A stretch of DNA of 64,000 nt from Gordius sp. MW1 (taxonomy: Eukaryota; Nematomorpha; Gordioida; Gordea; Gordiidae): contig OZ038528.1 in assembly GCA_964036665.1 (NCBI GenBank), forward strand, positions 8,500,501 to 8,564,500, read 5' to 3'. The stretch's first letter is position 1. Each line of letters begins with the position of its first letter. The notes below the pieces were generated by a model. That model did not search any database and was not told the origin of the DNA. It saw nothing but the letters and a program-made list of their open reading frames with translations. Both the position numbers and the translations under genes were made by a program. This document shows, piece by piece, positions 51,901-64,000 of this stretch.

Positions 51901-53393
51901 TATTTTTTTATGCTCTTTCACATAGAATCGAAAAAAATGAATATTTTTACCACAAAATTTTTCACATATTTTTCTTTGAACCGTATTCATCCGATGAAAG
52001 TTGTCGTTTTCAGACGTGGTTTCTATGATCCCAAGTAAAAATTTATCAGAATCTAAAAACTATTACTTTGAAATCATGATCGCATAGAGCCATTTTCAAA
52101 AATTAAGCACTCACGTTGCGATACAACAAACTAATCGCAACAATAAAACGTTGTCTTTTGTCAAAATGATAGTTCTCGCAGCTAAAAACCTCTTTTCGGA
52201 AGTAAATCGAGGATAATAGGATTCTCAAATTGGCTTACTTTTATATATTTTTCATGCTCTTTCACATAGAATCGAAAAAAATAAATATTTTTACCTCAAA
52301 ATTTTTCACATATTTTTCTTTCAACTATATGCATCCGATGAAAGATGTCGTTTTCAGACGTGGTTTCGATGATAAAAAGTAAAAATATATCAGAATCAGA
52401 AAACTATTACTTTAAAATCATGATCGCATAGTGCATTTTTGAAAAATTAAGCACTCACGTTGCGATACAACAAACTAATCGCAACAATAAAACGTTGTCT
52501 TTTGTCAAAATGATAGTTCTGGCAGCTCAAAACCTCTTTTCGGAAGTAAATCGAGGATAATAGGATTCTCAAATTGGCTTACTTTTATATATTTTTTCAT
52601 GCTCTTTCACATAGAATCGAAAAAAATGAATATTTTTACCACAAAATTTTTCACATATTTTTCTTTGAACCGTATTCATCCGATGAAAGTTGTCGTTTTC
52701 AGACGTGGTTTCTATGATCCCAAGTAAAAATTTATCAGAATCTAAAAAATATTACTTTGAAATCATGATCGCATAGAGCCATTTTCAAAAATTAAGCACT
52801 CACGTTGCGATACAACAAACTAATCGCAACAATAAAACGTTGTCTTTTGTCAAAATGATAGTTCTCGCAGCTAAAAACCTCTTTTCGGAAGTAAATCGAG
52901 GATAATAGGATTCTCAAATTGGCTTACTTTTATATATTTTTTCATGCTCTTTCACATAGAATCGAAAAAAATAAATATTTTTACCTCAAAATTTTTCACA
53001 TATTTTTCTTTCAACCGTATGCATCCGATGAAAGTTGTCGTTTTCAGACGTGGTTTCGATGATAAAAAGTAAAAATATATCAGAATCAGAAAACTATTAC
53101 TTTAAAATCATGATCGCATAGTGCATTTTTGAAAAATTAAGCACTCACGTTGCGATACAACAAACTAATCGCAACAATAAAACGTTGTCTTTTGTCAAAA
53201 TGATAGTTCTGGCAGCTCAAAACCTCTTTTCGGAAGTAAATCGAGGATAATAGGATTCTCAAATTGGCTTACTTTTATATATTTTTTCATGCTCTTTCAC
53301 ATAGAATCAAAAAAAATGAATATTTTTACCACAAAATTTTTCACATATTTTCCTTTGAACCGTATTCATCCGATGAAAGTTGTCGTTTTCAGA
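48921..53393 (+). repeat. First copy of a ~5.5-kb multi-monomer duplication
   Basis: Markers match 54083-58895 in order: GCTTAGTGC B unit (48921 / 54083), TCATGATCTTTC (49161 / 54322), GAATTGAAAGAAAATAAA (49522 / 54684), a 12-bp head deletion (50302 / 56148), CGTTTTATTTTG (50771 / 56616) and TATATTTTTCATGC with TTCAACTATATG (52244 / 57747). The offset steps from 5162 to 5846 to 5502 bp, changes of whole 345-bp units plus a few bases. Confidence 0.83.
50302..50635 (+). repeat. 334-bp monomer with a 12-bp head deletion
   Basis: CGTGGTAAGTAAAAG replaces CGTGGTTTCTATGATCCCAAGTAAAAG, a loss of 12 bases that keeps the common frame open as a 67-codon version (50288-50491). The tail has a long A run (GAATTGAAAAAAAAAAAATA). 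Confidence 0.88.
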
Positions 53394-54082
53394 CGTGGTT
53401 TCTATGATCCCAAGTAAAAATTTATCAGAATCTAAAAACTATTACTTTGAAATCATGATCGCATAGAGCCATTTTCAAAAATTAAGCACTCACGTTGCGA
53501 TACAACAAACTATTCGCAACAATAAAACGTTGTCTTTTGTCAAAATGATAGTTCTGGCAGCTCAAAACCTCTTTTCGGAAGTAAATCGAGGATAATAGGA
53601 TTCTCAAATTGGCTTACTTTTATATATTTTTTCATGCTCTTTCACATAGAATCGAAAAAAATAAATATTTTTACCACAAAATTTTCACATATTTTTCTTG
53701 GAACCGTATTCATCCGATGAAAGTTGTCGTTTTCAGACGTGGTTTCTATGATCCCAAGTAAAAATTTATCAGAATCTAAAAACTATTACTTTGAAATCAT
53801 GATCGCATAGAGCCATTTTCAAAAATTAAGCACTCACGTTGCGATACAACAAACTAATCGCAACAATAAAACGTTGTCTTTTGTCAAAATGATAGTTCTG
53901 GCAGCTCAAAACCTCTTTTCGGAAGTAAATCGAAGATAACAGGATTCTCAAATTGGCTTACTTTTATATATTTTTTCATGCTCTTTCACATAGAATCGAA
54001 AAAAATAAATATTTTTACCTCAAAATTTTTCACATATTTTTCTTTCAACCGTATGCATCCGATGAAAGTTGTCGTTTTCAGA

Positions 54083-57000
54083 CGTGGTTTCGATGATAAA
54101 AAGTAAAAATATATCAGAATCAGAAAACTATTACTTTAAAATCATGATCGCTTAGTGCATTTTTGAAAAATTAAGCACTCACGTTGCGATACAACAAACT
54201 AATCGCAACAATAAAACGTTGTCTTTTGTCAAAATGATAATTCTCGCAGCTTAAAACCTTTATTCGGAAGTCAATCGAGGATAATAGGATTCTCAAATTG
54301 GCTTACTTTTATGTATTTTTTCATGATCTTTCACATAGAATCGAAAAAAATAAATATTTTTACCACAAAATTTTTCACATATTTTTCTTTGAACCGTATT
54401 CATCCGATGAAAGTTGTCGTTTTCAGACGTGGTTTCTATGATCCCAAGTAAAAATTTATCAGAATCTAAAAACTATTACTTTGAAATCATGATCGCATTG
54501 AGCCATTTTCAAAAATTAAGCACTCACGTTGCGATACAACAAACTAATCGCAACAATAAAACGTTGTCTTTTGTCAAAATGATAGTTCTGGCAGCTCAAA
54601 ACCTCTTTTCGGAAGTAAATCGAGGATAATAGGATTCTCAAATTGGCTTACTTTTATATATTTTTTCATGCTCTTTCACATAGAATTGAAAGAAAATAAA
54701 TATTTTTACCACAAAATTTTTCACATATTTTTCTTTGAACCGTATTCATCCGATTAAAGTTGTCGTTTTCAGACGTGGTTTCTATGATCCCAAGTAAATA
54801 TTTATCAGAATCTAAAAACTATTACTTTGAAATCATGATCGCATTGAGCCATTTTCAAAAATTAAGCACTCACGTTGCGATACAACAAACTAATCGCAAC
54901 AATAAAACGTTGTCTTTTGTCAAAATGATAGTTCTGGCAGCTCAAAACCTCTTTTCGGAAGTAAATCGAGGATAATAGGATTCTCAAATTGGCTTACTTT
55001 TATATATTTTTTCATGCTCACATAGAATCAAAAAAAATAAATATTTTTACCTCAAAATTTTTCACATATTTTTCTTTCAACCGTATGCATCCGATGAAAG
55101 TTGTCGTTTTCAGACGTGGTTTCGATGATAAAAAGTAAAAATATATCAGAATCAGAAAACTATTACTTTAAAATCATGATCGCATAGTGCATTTTTGAAA
55201 AATTAAGCACTCACGTTGCGATACAACAAACTAATCGCAACAATAAAACGTTGTCTTTTGTCAAAATGATAGTTCTGGCAGCTCAAAACCTCTTTTCGGA
55301 AGTAAATCGAAGATAACAGGATTCTCAAATTGGCTTACTTTTATATATTTTTTCATGCTCTTTCACATAGAATCGAAAAAAATAAATATTTTTACCACAA
55401 AATTTTCACATATTTTTCTTGGAACCGTATTCATCCGATGAAAGTTGTCGTTTTCAGACGTGGTTTCTATGATCCCAAGTAAATATTTATCAGAATCTAA
55501 AAACTATTACTTTGAAATCATGATCGCATAGAGCCATTTTCAAAAATTAAGCACTCACGTTGCGATACAACAAACTAATCGCAACAATAAAACGTTGTCT
55601 TTTGTCAAAATGATAGTTCTGGCAGCTCAAAACCTCTTTCGGAAGTAAATCGAGGATAATAGGATTCTCAAATTGGCTTACTTTTATATATTTTTTCATG
55701 CTCTTTCACATAGAATCAAAAAAAATAAATATTTTTACCTCAAAATTTTTCACATATTTTTCTTTCAACCTTATGCATCCGATGAAAGTTGTCGTTTTCA
55801 GACGTGGTTTCGATGATAAAAAGTAAAAATATATCAGAATCAGAAAACTATTACTTTAAAATCATGATCGCATAGTGCATTTTTGAAAAATTAAGCACTC
55901 ACGTTGCGATACAACAAACTAATCGCAACAATAAAACGTTGTCTTTTGTCAAAATGATAATTCTCGCAGCTTAAAACCTTTATTCGGAAGTCAATCGAGG
56001 ATAATAGGATTCTCAAATTGTTTTACTTTTATGTATTTTTTCATGCTCTTTCACATAGAATTGAAAAAAATAAATATTTTTACCACAAAATTTTTCACAT
56101 ATTTTTCTTTGAACCGTATTCATCCGATGAAAGTTGTCGTTTTCAGACGTGGTAAGTAAAAGTTTATCAGAATCTAAAAACTATTACTTTGAAATCATGA
56201 TCGCATTGAGCCATTTTCAAAAATTAAGCACTCACGTTGCGATACAACAAACTAATCGCAACAATAAAACGTTGTCTTTTGTCAAAATGATAGTTCTGGC
56301 AGCTCAAAACCTCTTTTCGGAAGTAAATCGAGAATAATAGGATTCTCAAATTGGCTTACTTTTATATATTTTTTCATGCTCTTTCCCATAGAATTGAAAA
56401 AAAAAAAATATTTTTACCACAAAATTTTTCACATATTTTTCTTTGAACCGTATTCATCCGATTAAAGTTGTCGTTTTCAGACGTGGTTTCTATGATCCCA
56501 AGTAAATATTTATCAGAATCTAAAAACTATTACTTTGAAATCATGATCGCATAGAGCCATTTTCAAAAATTAAGCACTCACGTTGCGATACAACAAACTA
56601 ATCGCAACAATAAAACGTTTTATTTTGTCAAAATGATAGTTCTGGCAGCTCAAAACCTCTTTTCGGAAGTAAATCGAGGATAATAGGATTCTCAAATTGG
56701 CTTACTTTTATATATTTTTTCATGCTCTTTCACATAGAATCGAAAAAAATAAATATTTTTACCTCAAAATTTTTCACATATTTTTCTTTCAACCGTATGC
56801 ATCCGATGAAAGTTGTCGTTTTCAGACGTGGTTTCGATGATAAAAAGTAAAAATATATCAGAATCAGAAAACTATTACTTTAAAATCATGATCGCATAGT
56901 GCATTTTTGAAAAATTAAGCACTCACGTTGCGATACAACAAACTAATCGCAACAATAAAACGTTGTCTTTTGTCAAAATGATAATTCTCGCAGCTTAAAA

Positions 57001-58895
57001 CCTTTATTCGGAAGTCAATCGAGGATAATAGGATTCTCAAATTGGCTTACTTTTATGTATTTTTTTATGCTCTTTCACATAGAATCAAAAAAAATGAATA
57101 TTTTTACCACAAAATTTTTCACATATTTTCCTTTGAACCGTATTCATCCGATGAAAGTTGTCGTTTTCAGACGTGGTTTCTATGATCCCAAGTAAAAATT
57201 TATCAGAATCTAAAAACTATTACTTTGAAATCATGATCGCATAGAGCCATTTTCAAAAATTAAGCACTCACGTTGCGATACAACAAACTAATCGCAACAA
57301 TAAAACGTTGTCTTTTGTCAAAATGATAGTTCTGGCAGCTCAAAACCTCTTTTCGGAAGTAAATCGAGGATAATAGGATTCTCAAATTGGCTTACTTTTA
57401 TATATTTTTTTATGCTCTTTCACATAGAATCGAAAAAAATGAATATTTTTACCACAAAATTTTTCACATATTTTTCTTTGAACCGTATTCATCCGATGAA
57501 AGTTGTCGTTTTCAGACGTGGTTTCTATGATCCCAAGTAAAAATTTATCAGAATCTAAAAACTATTACTTTGAAATCATGATCGCATAGAGCCATTTTCA
57601 AAAATTAAGCACTCACGTTGCGATACAACAAACTAATCGCAACAATAAAACGTTGTCTTTTGTCAAAATGATAGTTCTCGCAGCTAAAAACCTCTTTTCG
57701 GAAGTAAATCGAGGATAATAGGATTCTCAAATTGGCTTACTTTTATATATTTTTCATGCTCTTTCACATAGAATCGAAAAAAATAAATATTTTTACCTCA
57801 AAATTTTTCACATATTTTTCTTTCAACTATATGCATCCGATGAAAGATGTCGTTTTCAGACGTGGTTTCGATGATAAAAAGTAAAAATATATCAGAATCA
57901 GAAAACTATTACTTTAAAATCATGATCGCATAGTGCATTTTTGAAAAATTAAGCACTCACGTTGCGATACAACAAACTAATCGCAACAATAAAACGTTGT
58001 CTTTTGTCAAAATGATAGTTCTGGCAGCTCAAAACCTCTTTTCGGAAGTAAATCGAGGATAATAGGATTCTCAAATTGGCTTACTTTTATATATTTTTTC
58101 ATGCTCTTTCACATAGAATCGAAAAAAATGAATATTTTTACCACAAAATTTTTCACATATTTTTCTTTGAACCGTATTCATCCGATGAAAGTTGTCGTTT
58201 TCAGACGTGGTTTCTATGATCCCAAGTAAAAATTTATCAGAATCTAAAAAATATTACTTTGAAATCATGATCGCATAGAGCCATTTTCAAAAATTAAGCA
58301 CTCACGTTGCGATACAACAAACTAATCGCAACAATAAAACGTTGTCTTTTGTCAAAATGATAGTTCTCGCAGCTAAAAACCTCTTTTCGGAAGTAAATCG
58401 AGGATAATAGGATTCTCAAATTGGCTTACTTTTATATATTTTTTCATGCTCTTTCACATAGAATCGAAAAAAATAAATATTTTTACCTCAAAATTTTTCA
58501 CATATTTTTCTTTCAACCGTATGCATCCGATGAAAGTTGTCGTTTTCAGACGTGGTTTCGATGATAAAAAGTAAAAATATATCAGAATCAGAAAACTATT
58601 ACTTTAAAATCATGATCGCATAGTGCATTTTTGAAAAATTAAGCACTCACGTTGCGATACAACAAACTAATCGCAACAATAAAACGTTGTCTTTTGTCAA
58701 AATGATAGTTCTGGCAGCTCAAAACCTCTTTTCGGAAGTCAATCGAGGATAATAGGATTCTCAAATTGGCTTACTTTTATGTATTTTTTCATGCTCTTTC
58801 ACATAGAATCGAAAAAAATAAATATTTTTACCACAAAATTTTTCACATATTTTTCTTTGAACCGTATTCATCCGATGAAAGTTGTCGTTTTCAGA
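54083..58895 (+). repeat. Second copy of the ~5.5-kb multi-monomer duplication
   Basis: This copy has about two extra units around 55115-55802 and one fewer unit around 57172 relative to 48921-53393. Private indels are a 4-bp loss at 55019 (CATGCTCACATAG) and a 1-bp loss in CCTCTTTCGG at 55634. Both copies also resemble 12.4-17.5 kb and 36.2-42 kb, so they belong to the same older block type. Confidence 0.82.
56148..56481 (+). repeat. Second 334-bp monomer with the same 12-bp deletion
   Basis: It has the same CGTGGTAAGTAAAAG junction, the same downstream GAGAATAATAGG and the same long A-run tail as the unit at 50302, 5846 bp upstream. It confirms that the deletion predates the ~5.5-kb duplication. 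Confidence 0.88.
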
Positions 58896-60271
58896 CGTGG
58901 TTTCTATGATCCCAAGTAAAAATTTATCAGAATCTAAAAACTATTACTTTGAAATCATGATCGCATAGAGCCATTTTCAAAAATTAAGCACTCACGTTGC
59001 GATACAACAAACTAATCGCAACAATAAAACGTTGTCTTTTGTCAAAATGATAGTTCTGGCAGCTCAAAACCTCTTTTCGGAAGTAAATCGAGGATAATAG
59101 GATTCTCAAAGTGGCTTACTTTTATATATTTTTTCATGCTCTTTCACATAGAATCGAAAAAAATAAATATTTTTACCTCAAAATTTTTCACATATTTTTC
59201 TTTCAACCGTATGCATCTAATGAAAGTTGTCGTTTTCAGACGTGGTTTCGATGATAAAAAGTAAAAATATATCAGAATCAGAAAACTATTACTTTAAAAT
59301 CATGATCGCATAGTGCATTTTTAAAAAATTAAGCACTCACGTTGCGATACAACAAACTAATCGCAACAATAAAACGTTGTCTTTTGTCAAAATGATAATT
59401 CTCGCAGCTTAAAACCTTTATTCGGAAGTCAATCGAGGATAATAGGATTCTCAAATTGGCTTACTCTTATGTATTTTTTCATGCTCTTTCACATAGAATC
59501 GAAAAAAATGAATATACCACAAAATTTTTCACATATTTTTCTTTGAACCGTATTCATCCGATGAAAGTTGTCGTTTTCAGACGTGGTTTCTATGATCCCA
59601 AGTAAAAATTTATCAGAATCTAAAAACTATTACTTTGAAATCATGATCGCATAGAGCCATTTTCAAAAATTAAGCACTCACGTTGCGATACAACAAACTA
59701 ATCGCAACAAAAAAACGTTGTCTTTTGTCAAAATGATAGTTCTGGCAGCTCAAAACCTCTTTTCGGAAGTAAATCGAGGATAATAGGATTCTCAAATTGG
59801 CTTACTTTTATATATTTTTTTATGCTCTTTCACATAGAATCGAAAAAAATGAATATTTTTACCACAAAAATTTTCACATATTTTTCTTTGAACCGTATTC
59901 ATCCGATGAAAGTTGTCGTTTTCAGACGTGGTTTCTATGATCCCAAGTAAAAATTTATCAGAATCTAAAAACTATTACTTTGAAATCATGATCGCATAGA
60001 GCCATTTTCAAAAATTAAGCACTCACGTTGCGATACAACAAACTAATCGCAACAATAAAACGTTGTCTTTTGTCAAAATGATAGTTCTCGCAGCTAAAAA
60101 CCTCTTTTCGGAAGTAAATCGAGGATAATAGGATTCTCAAATTGGCTTACTTTTATATATTTTTTTATGCTCTTTCACATAGAATCGAAAAAAATAAATA
60201 TTTTTACCTCAAAATTTTTCACATATTTTTCTTTCAACCGTATGCATCCGATGAAAGTTGTCGTTTTCAGA
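58896..60271 (+). repeat. Four monomers with a private 4-bp deletion
   Basis: Units at 58896 (A1), 59241 (B, with TTTTTAAAAAATTAAG), 59582 and 59927 resemble 16162-17541 and 40645-42024. The tail of the copy at 59241 reads AATGAATATACCAC, having lost TTTT or equivalent, giving a 341-bp unit. CATCTAATG near 59214 is a further change on the CATCCAATG marker. Confidence 0.75.
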
Positions 60272-63200
60272 CGTGGTTTCGATGATAATAAGTAAAAATA
60301 TATCAGAATCAGAAAACTATTACTTTAAAATCATGATCGCATAGTGCATTTTTGAAAAATTAAGCACTCACGTTGCGATACAACAAACTAATCGCAACAA
60401 TAAAACGTTGTCTTTTGTCAAAATGATAATTCTCGCAGCTTAAAACCTTTATTCGGAAGTCAATCGAGGATAATAGGATTCTCAAATTGGCTTACTTTTA
60501 TGTATTTTTTCATGCTCTTTCACATAGAATCGAAAAAAATAAATATTTTTACCACAAAATTTTTCACATATTTTTCTTTGAACCGTATTCATCCGATGAA
60601 AGTTGTCGTTTTCAGACGTGGTTTCTATGATCCCAAGTAAAAATTTATCAGAATCTAAAAACTATTACTTTGAAATCATGATCGCATAGAGCCATTTTCA
60701 AAAATTAAGCACTCACGTTGCGATACAACAAACTAATCGCAACAATAAAACGTTGTCTTTTGTCAAAATGATAGTTCTGGCAGCTCAAAACCTCTTTTCG
60801 GAAGTAAATCGAGGATAATAGGATTCTCAAATTGGCTTACTTTTATATATTTTTTCATGCTCTTTCACATAGAATCGAAAAAAATAAATATTTTTACCTC
60901 AAAATTTTTCACATATTTTTCTTTCAACCGTATGCATCCGATGAAAGTTGTCGTTTTCAGACGTGGTTTCGATGATAAAAAGTAAAAATATATCAGAATC
61001 AGAAAACTATTACTTTAAAATCATGATCGCATAGTGCATTTTTGAAAAATTAAGCACTCACGTTGCGATACAACAAACTAATCGCAACAATAAAACGTTG
61101 TCTTTTGTCAAAATGATAATTCTCGCAGCTTAAAACCTTTATTCGGAAGTCAATCGAGGATAATAGGATTCTCAAATTGGCTTACTTTTATGTATTTTTT
61201 CATGCTCTTTCACATAGAATCGAAAAAAATAAATATTTTTACCACAAAATTTTTCACATATTTTTCTTTGAACCGTATTCATCCGATGAAAGTTGTCGTT
61301 TTCAGACGTGGTTTCTATGATCCCAAGTAAAAATTTATCAGAATCTAAAAACTATTACTTGAAATCATGATCGCATTGAGCCATTTTCAAAAATTAAGCA
61401 CTCACGTTGCGATACAACAAACTAATCGCAACAATAAAACGTTGTCTTTTGTCAAAATGATAGTTCTGGCAGCTCAAAACCTCTTTTCGGAAGTAAATCG
61501 AGGATAATAGGATTCTCAAATTGGCTTACTTTTATGTATTTTTTCATGCTCTTTCAAATAGAATCGAAAAAAATAAATATTTTTACCACAAAATTTTTCA
61601 CATATTTTTCTTTGAACCGTATTCATCCGATGAAAGTTGTCGTTTTCAGACGTGGTTTCTATGATCCCAAGTAAAAATTTATCAGAATCTAAAAACTATT
61701 ACTTTGAAATCATGATCGCATAGAGCCATTTTCAAAAATTAAGCACTCACGTTGCGATACAACAAACTAATCGCAACAATAAAACGTTGTCTTTTGTCAA
61801 AATGATAGTTCTGGCAGCTCAAAACCTCTTTTCGGAAGTAAATCGAGGATAATAGGATTCTCAAATTGGCTTACTTTTATATATTTTTTCATGCTCTTTC
61901 ACATAGAATCGAAAAAAATAAATATTTTTACCTCAAAATTTTTCACATATTTTTCATTCAACCGTATGCATCCGATGAAAGTTGTCGTTTTCAGACGTGG
62001 TTTCGATGATAAAAAGTAAAAATATATGAGAATCAGAAAACTATTACTTTAAAATCATGATCGCATAGTGCATTTTTGAAAAATTAAGCACTCACGTTGC
62101 GATACAACAAACTAATCGCAACAATAAAACGTTGTCTTTTGTCAAAATGATAGTTCTGGCAGCTCAAAACCTCTTTTCGGAAGTAAATCGAGGATAATAG
62201 GATTCTCAAATTGGCTTACTTTTATATATTTTTTCATGCTCTTTCACATAGAATCGAAAAAAATGAATATTTTTACCACAAAATTTTTCACATATTTTTC
62301 TTTGAACCGTATTCATCCGATGAAAGTTGTCGTTTTCAGACGTGGTTTCTATGATCCCAAGTAAAAATTTATCAGAATCTAAAAACTATTACTTTGAAAT
62401 CATGATCGCATAGAGCCATTTTCAAAAATTAAGCACTCACGTTGCGATACAACAAACTAATCGCAACAATAAAACGTTGTCTTTTGTCAAAATGATAGTT
62501 CTCGCAGCTAAAAACCTCTTTTCGGAAGTAAATCGAGGATAATAGGATTCTCAAATTGGCTTACTTTTATATATTTTTTTATGCTCTTTCACATAGAATC
62601 GAAAAAAATAAAAATTTTTACCTCAAAATTTTTCACATATTTTTCTTTCAACCGTATGCATCCGATGAAAGTTGTCGTTTTCAGACGTGGTTTCGATGAT
62701 AATAAGTAAAAATATATCAGAATCAGAAAACTATTACTTTAAAATCATGATCGCATAGTGCATTTTTGAAAAATTAAGCACTCACGTTGCGATACAACAA
62801 ACTAATCGCAACAATAAAACGTTGTCTTTTGTCAAAATGATAATTCTCGCAGCTTAAAACCTTTATTCGGAAGTCAATCGAGGATAATAGGATTCTCAAA
62901 TTGGCTTACTTTTATGTATTTTTTCATGCTCTTTCACATAGAATCGAAAAAAATAAATATTTTTACCACAAAATTTTTCACATATTTTTCTTTGAACCGT
63001 ATTCATCCGATGAAAGTTGTCGTTTTCAGACGTGGTTTCTATGATCCCAAGTAAAAATTTATCAGAATCTAAAAACTATTACTTTGAAATCATGATCGCA
63101 TAGAGCCATTTTCAAAAATTAAGCACTCACGTTGCGATACAACAAACTAATCGCAACAATAAAACGTTGTCTTTTGTCAAAATGATAGTTCTGGCAGCTC

Positions 63201-64000
63201 AAAACCTCTTTTCGGAAGTAAATCGAGGATAATAGGATTCTCAAATTGGCTTACTTTTATATATTTTTTCATGCTCTTTCACATAGAATCGAAAAAAATA
63301 AATATTTTTACCTCAAAATTTTTCACATATTTTTCTTTCAACCGTATGCATCCGATGAAAGTTGTCGTTTTCAGACGTGGTTTCGATGATAAAAAGTAAA
63401 AATATATCAGAATCAGAAAACTATTACTTTAAAATCATGATCGCATAGTGCATTTTTGAAAAATTAAGCACTCACGTTGCGATACAACAAACTAATCGCA
63501 ACAATAAAACGTTGTCTTTTGTCAAAATGATAATTCTCGCAGCTTAAAACCTTTATTCGGAAGTCAATCGAGGATAATAGGATTCTCAAATTGGCTTACT
63601 TTTATGTATTTTTTCATGCTCTTTCACATAGAATCGAAAAAAATAAATATTTTTACCACAAAATTTTTCACATATTTTTCTTTGAACCGTATTCATCCGA
63701 TGAAAGTTGTCGTTTTCAGACGTGGTTTCTATGATCCCAAGTAAAAATTTATCAGAATCTAAAAACTATTACTTGAAATCATGATCGCATTGAGCCATTT
63801 TCAAAAATTAAGCACTCACGTTGCGATACAACAAACTAATCGCAACAATAAAACGTTGTCTTTTGTCAAAATGATAGTTCTGGCAGCTCAAAACCTCTTT
63901 TCGGAAGTAAATCGAGGATAATAGGATTCTCAAATTGGCTTACTTTTATGTATTTTTTCATGCTCTTTCAAATAGAATCGAAAAAAATAAATATTTTTAC
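60272..64000 (+). repeat. 2414-bp (7-mer) tandem duplication, running off the window
   Basis: Units 60272-61650 recur at 62686-64000. Both have GATGATAATAAGTAAAAATA (60284 / 62698), CTATTACTTGAAATC (a 1-bp loss, 61362 / 63776) and CTTTCAAATAG (61553 / 63967). Period is 2414 bp, i.e. seven monomers minus the single lost base. The second copy is cut by the window end, so the true repeat number is unknown. Confidence 0.87.
63721..64000 (+). repeat. Terminal partial monomer
   Basis: The final 280 bp match the unit at 61307, including the lost T in TTACTTGAAATC, up to the TTTTTAC of the tail. The array evidently continues beyond the window. Confidence 0.9.

Larger units (their letters stand above)
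1..64000 (+). repeat. 345-bp satellite DNA array, about 185 monomers
   Basis: The motif CGTGGTTTC recurs at 1, 346, 691, 1036, 1381 and so on to 63721, almost always exactly 345 bp apart. I followed the phase through the whole window. The exceptions are small indels (units of 334-346 bp) and a few larger deletions near 6880, 8225 and 9419. All copies point the same way and no unique sequence separates them. The first copy has 106 G+C in 345 bp, about 31%. Pairwise differences between copies are mostly a handful of shared diagnostic substitutions. An array this long and homogeneous is typical of eukaryotic centromeric, pericentromeric or subtelomeric satellite. I do not recognise the family, and the host is undetermined. 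Confidence 0.97.

Noticed and set aside
677-56337. A family of ~36 genes for a 71-residue protein
   Set aside because: The frames begin at TTG, sit inside a satellite monomer, are closed by TAG in most copies, show no domain or signal, and have no promoter or ribosome-binding context. Their number is explained by duplication of a few TTG variants.
1-64000. CRISPR array
   Set aside because: There is periodic repetition but no distinct short repeats with unique spacers: the whole 345 bp repeats, and there are no cas-like genes.
1-64000. Tandem transposable element or long terminal repeat array
   Set aside because: No terminal inverted repeats, target-site duplications, polyprotein or transposase frames, or internal unique region were seen. 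Units abut directly with one orientation.
1-64000. tRNA, rRNA or RNA polymerase III-derived repeat
   Set aside because: I found no convincing A-box/B-box pair, no cloverleaf and no rRNA-like sequence in the monomer.
1-64000. A bacterial or phage origin for the window
   Set aside because: Sixty-four kilobases without a gene and made of one satellite is not expected in a bacterial or phage genome. The TTG-start frames only look plausible under bacterial start-codon rules.

Overview
The whole 64 kb window is one uninterrupted satellite DNA array. It is built from about 185 head-to-tail copies of a 345-bp monomer, all in the same orientation, with no unique sequence anywhere. The phase used here starts each monomer at the motif CGTGGTTTC, which places the first copy at 1-345. 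The last copy (63721-64000) is cut by the window edge. Base counting of the first monomer gives 106 G+C of 345 (about 31% G+C). I see no protein-coding gene, RNA gene, transposon, CRISPR array or operon. An array of this length, homogeneity and A+T richness points to eukaryotic heterochromatin, probably centromeric, pericentromeric or subtelomeric. I do not recognise the repeat family or the species.

Monomers fall into two main head classes (first ~90 bp) and several tail classes. Class A heads read TTTCTATGATCCCAAG, and class B heads read TTTCGATGATAAAAAG with further linked changes. Tails differ at the GGCAGCTC / CGCAGCTAAAA / CGCAGCTTAAAA site and at CCTC...TTTCAACCGTATGC versus CCAC...TTTGAACCGTATTC. 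Heads and tails are shuffled across a nearly invariant core of about 65 bp (monomer offsets 89-156). That core carries an 8-bp inverted repeat, GTTGCGAT / ATCGCAAC, separated by 11 nt.

Layout: 1-4829 holds A/A/B-type trimers (1035-bp period). 4830-10296 is the most rearranged part, with a 26-bp deletion at 6880, two copies of a 170-bp deletion junction, two copies of a 15-bp deletion, and a 1194-bp tandem duplication. 10297-22370 alternates A and B monomers, mostly at 690 or 1035 bp. 22.5-32.7 kb is a 5174-bp (15-monomer) tandem duplication that itself contains a 1725-bp (5-mer) duplication. 34.1-45.8 kb is a diverged, largely colinear copy of 10.3-22.4 kb. 48.9-58.9 kb is another multi-monomer tandem duplication (about 5.2-5.8 kb offset). 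60.3-64.0 kb contains a 2414-bp (7-mer) duplication running off the end.

The ~71-codon open reading frames that recur through the window are by-products of the repeat. They appear only in copies where an in-frame TAG has become TTG, they lack an ATG at their 5' end, and all end at the same TAATAG. I found no credible gene system here. The interesting content is the architecture and turnover of the satellite and its conserved dyad core.
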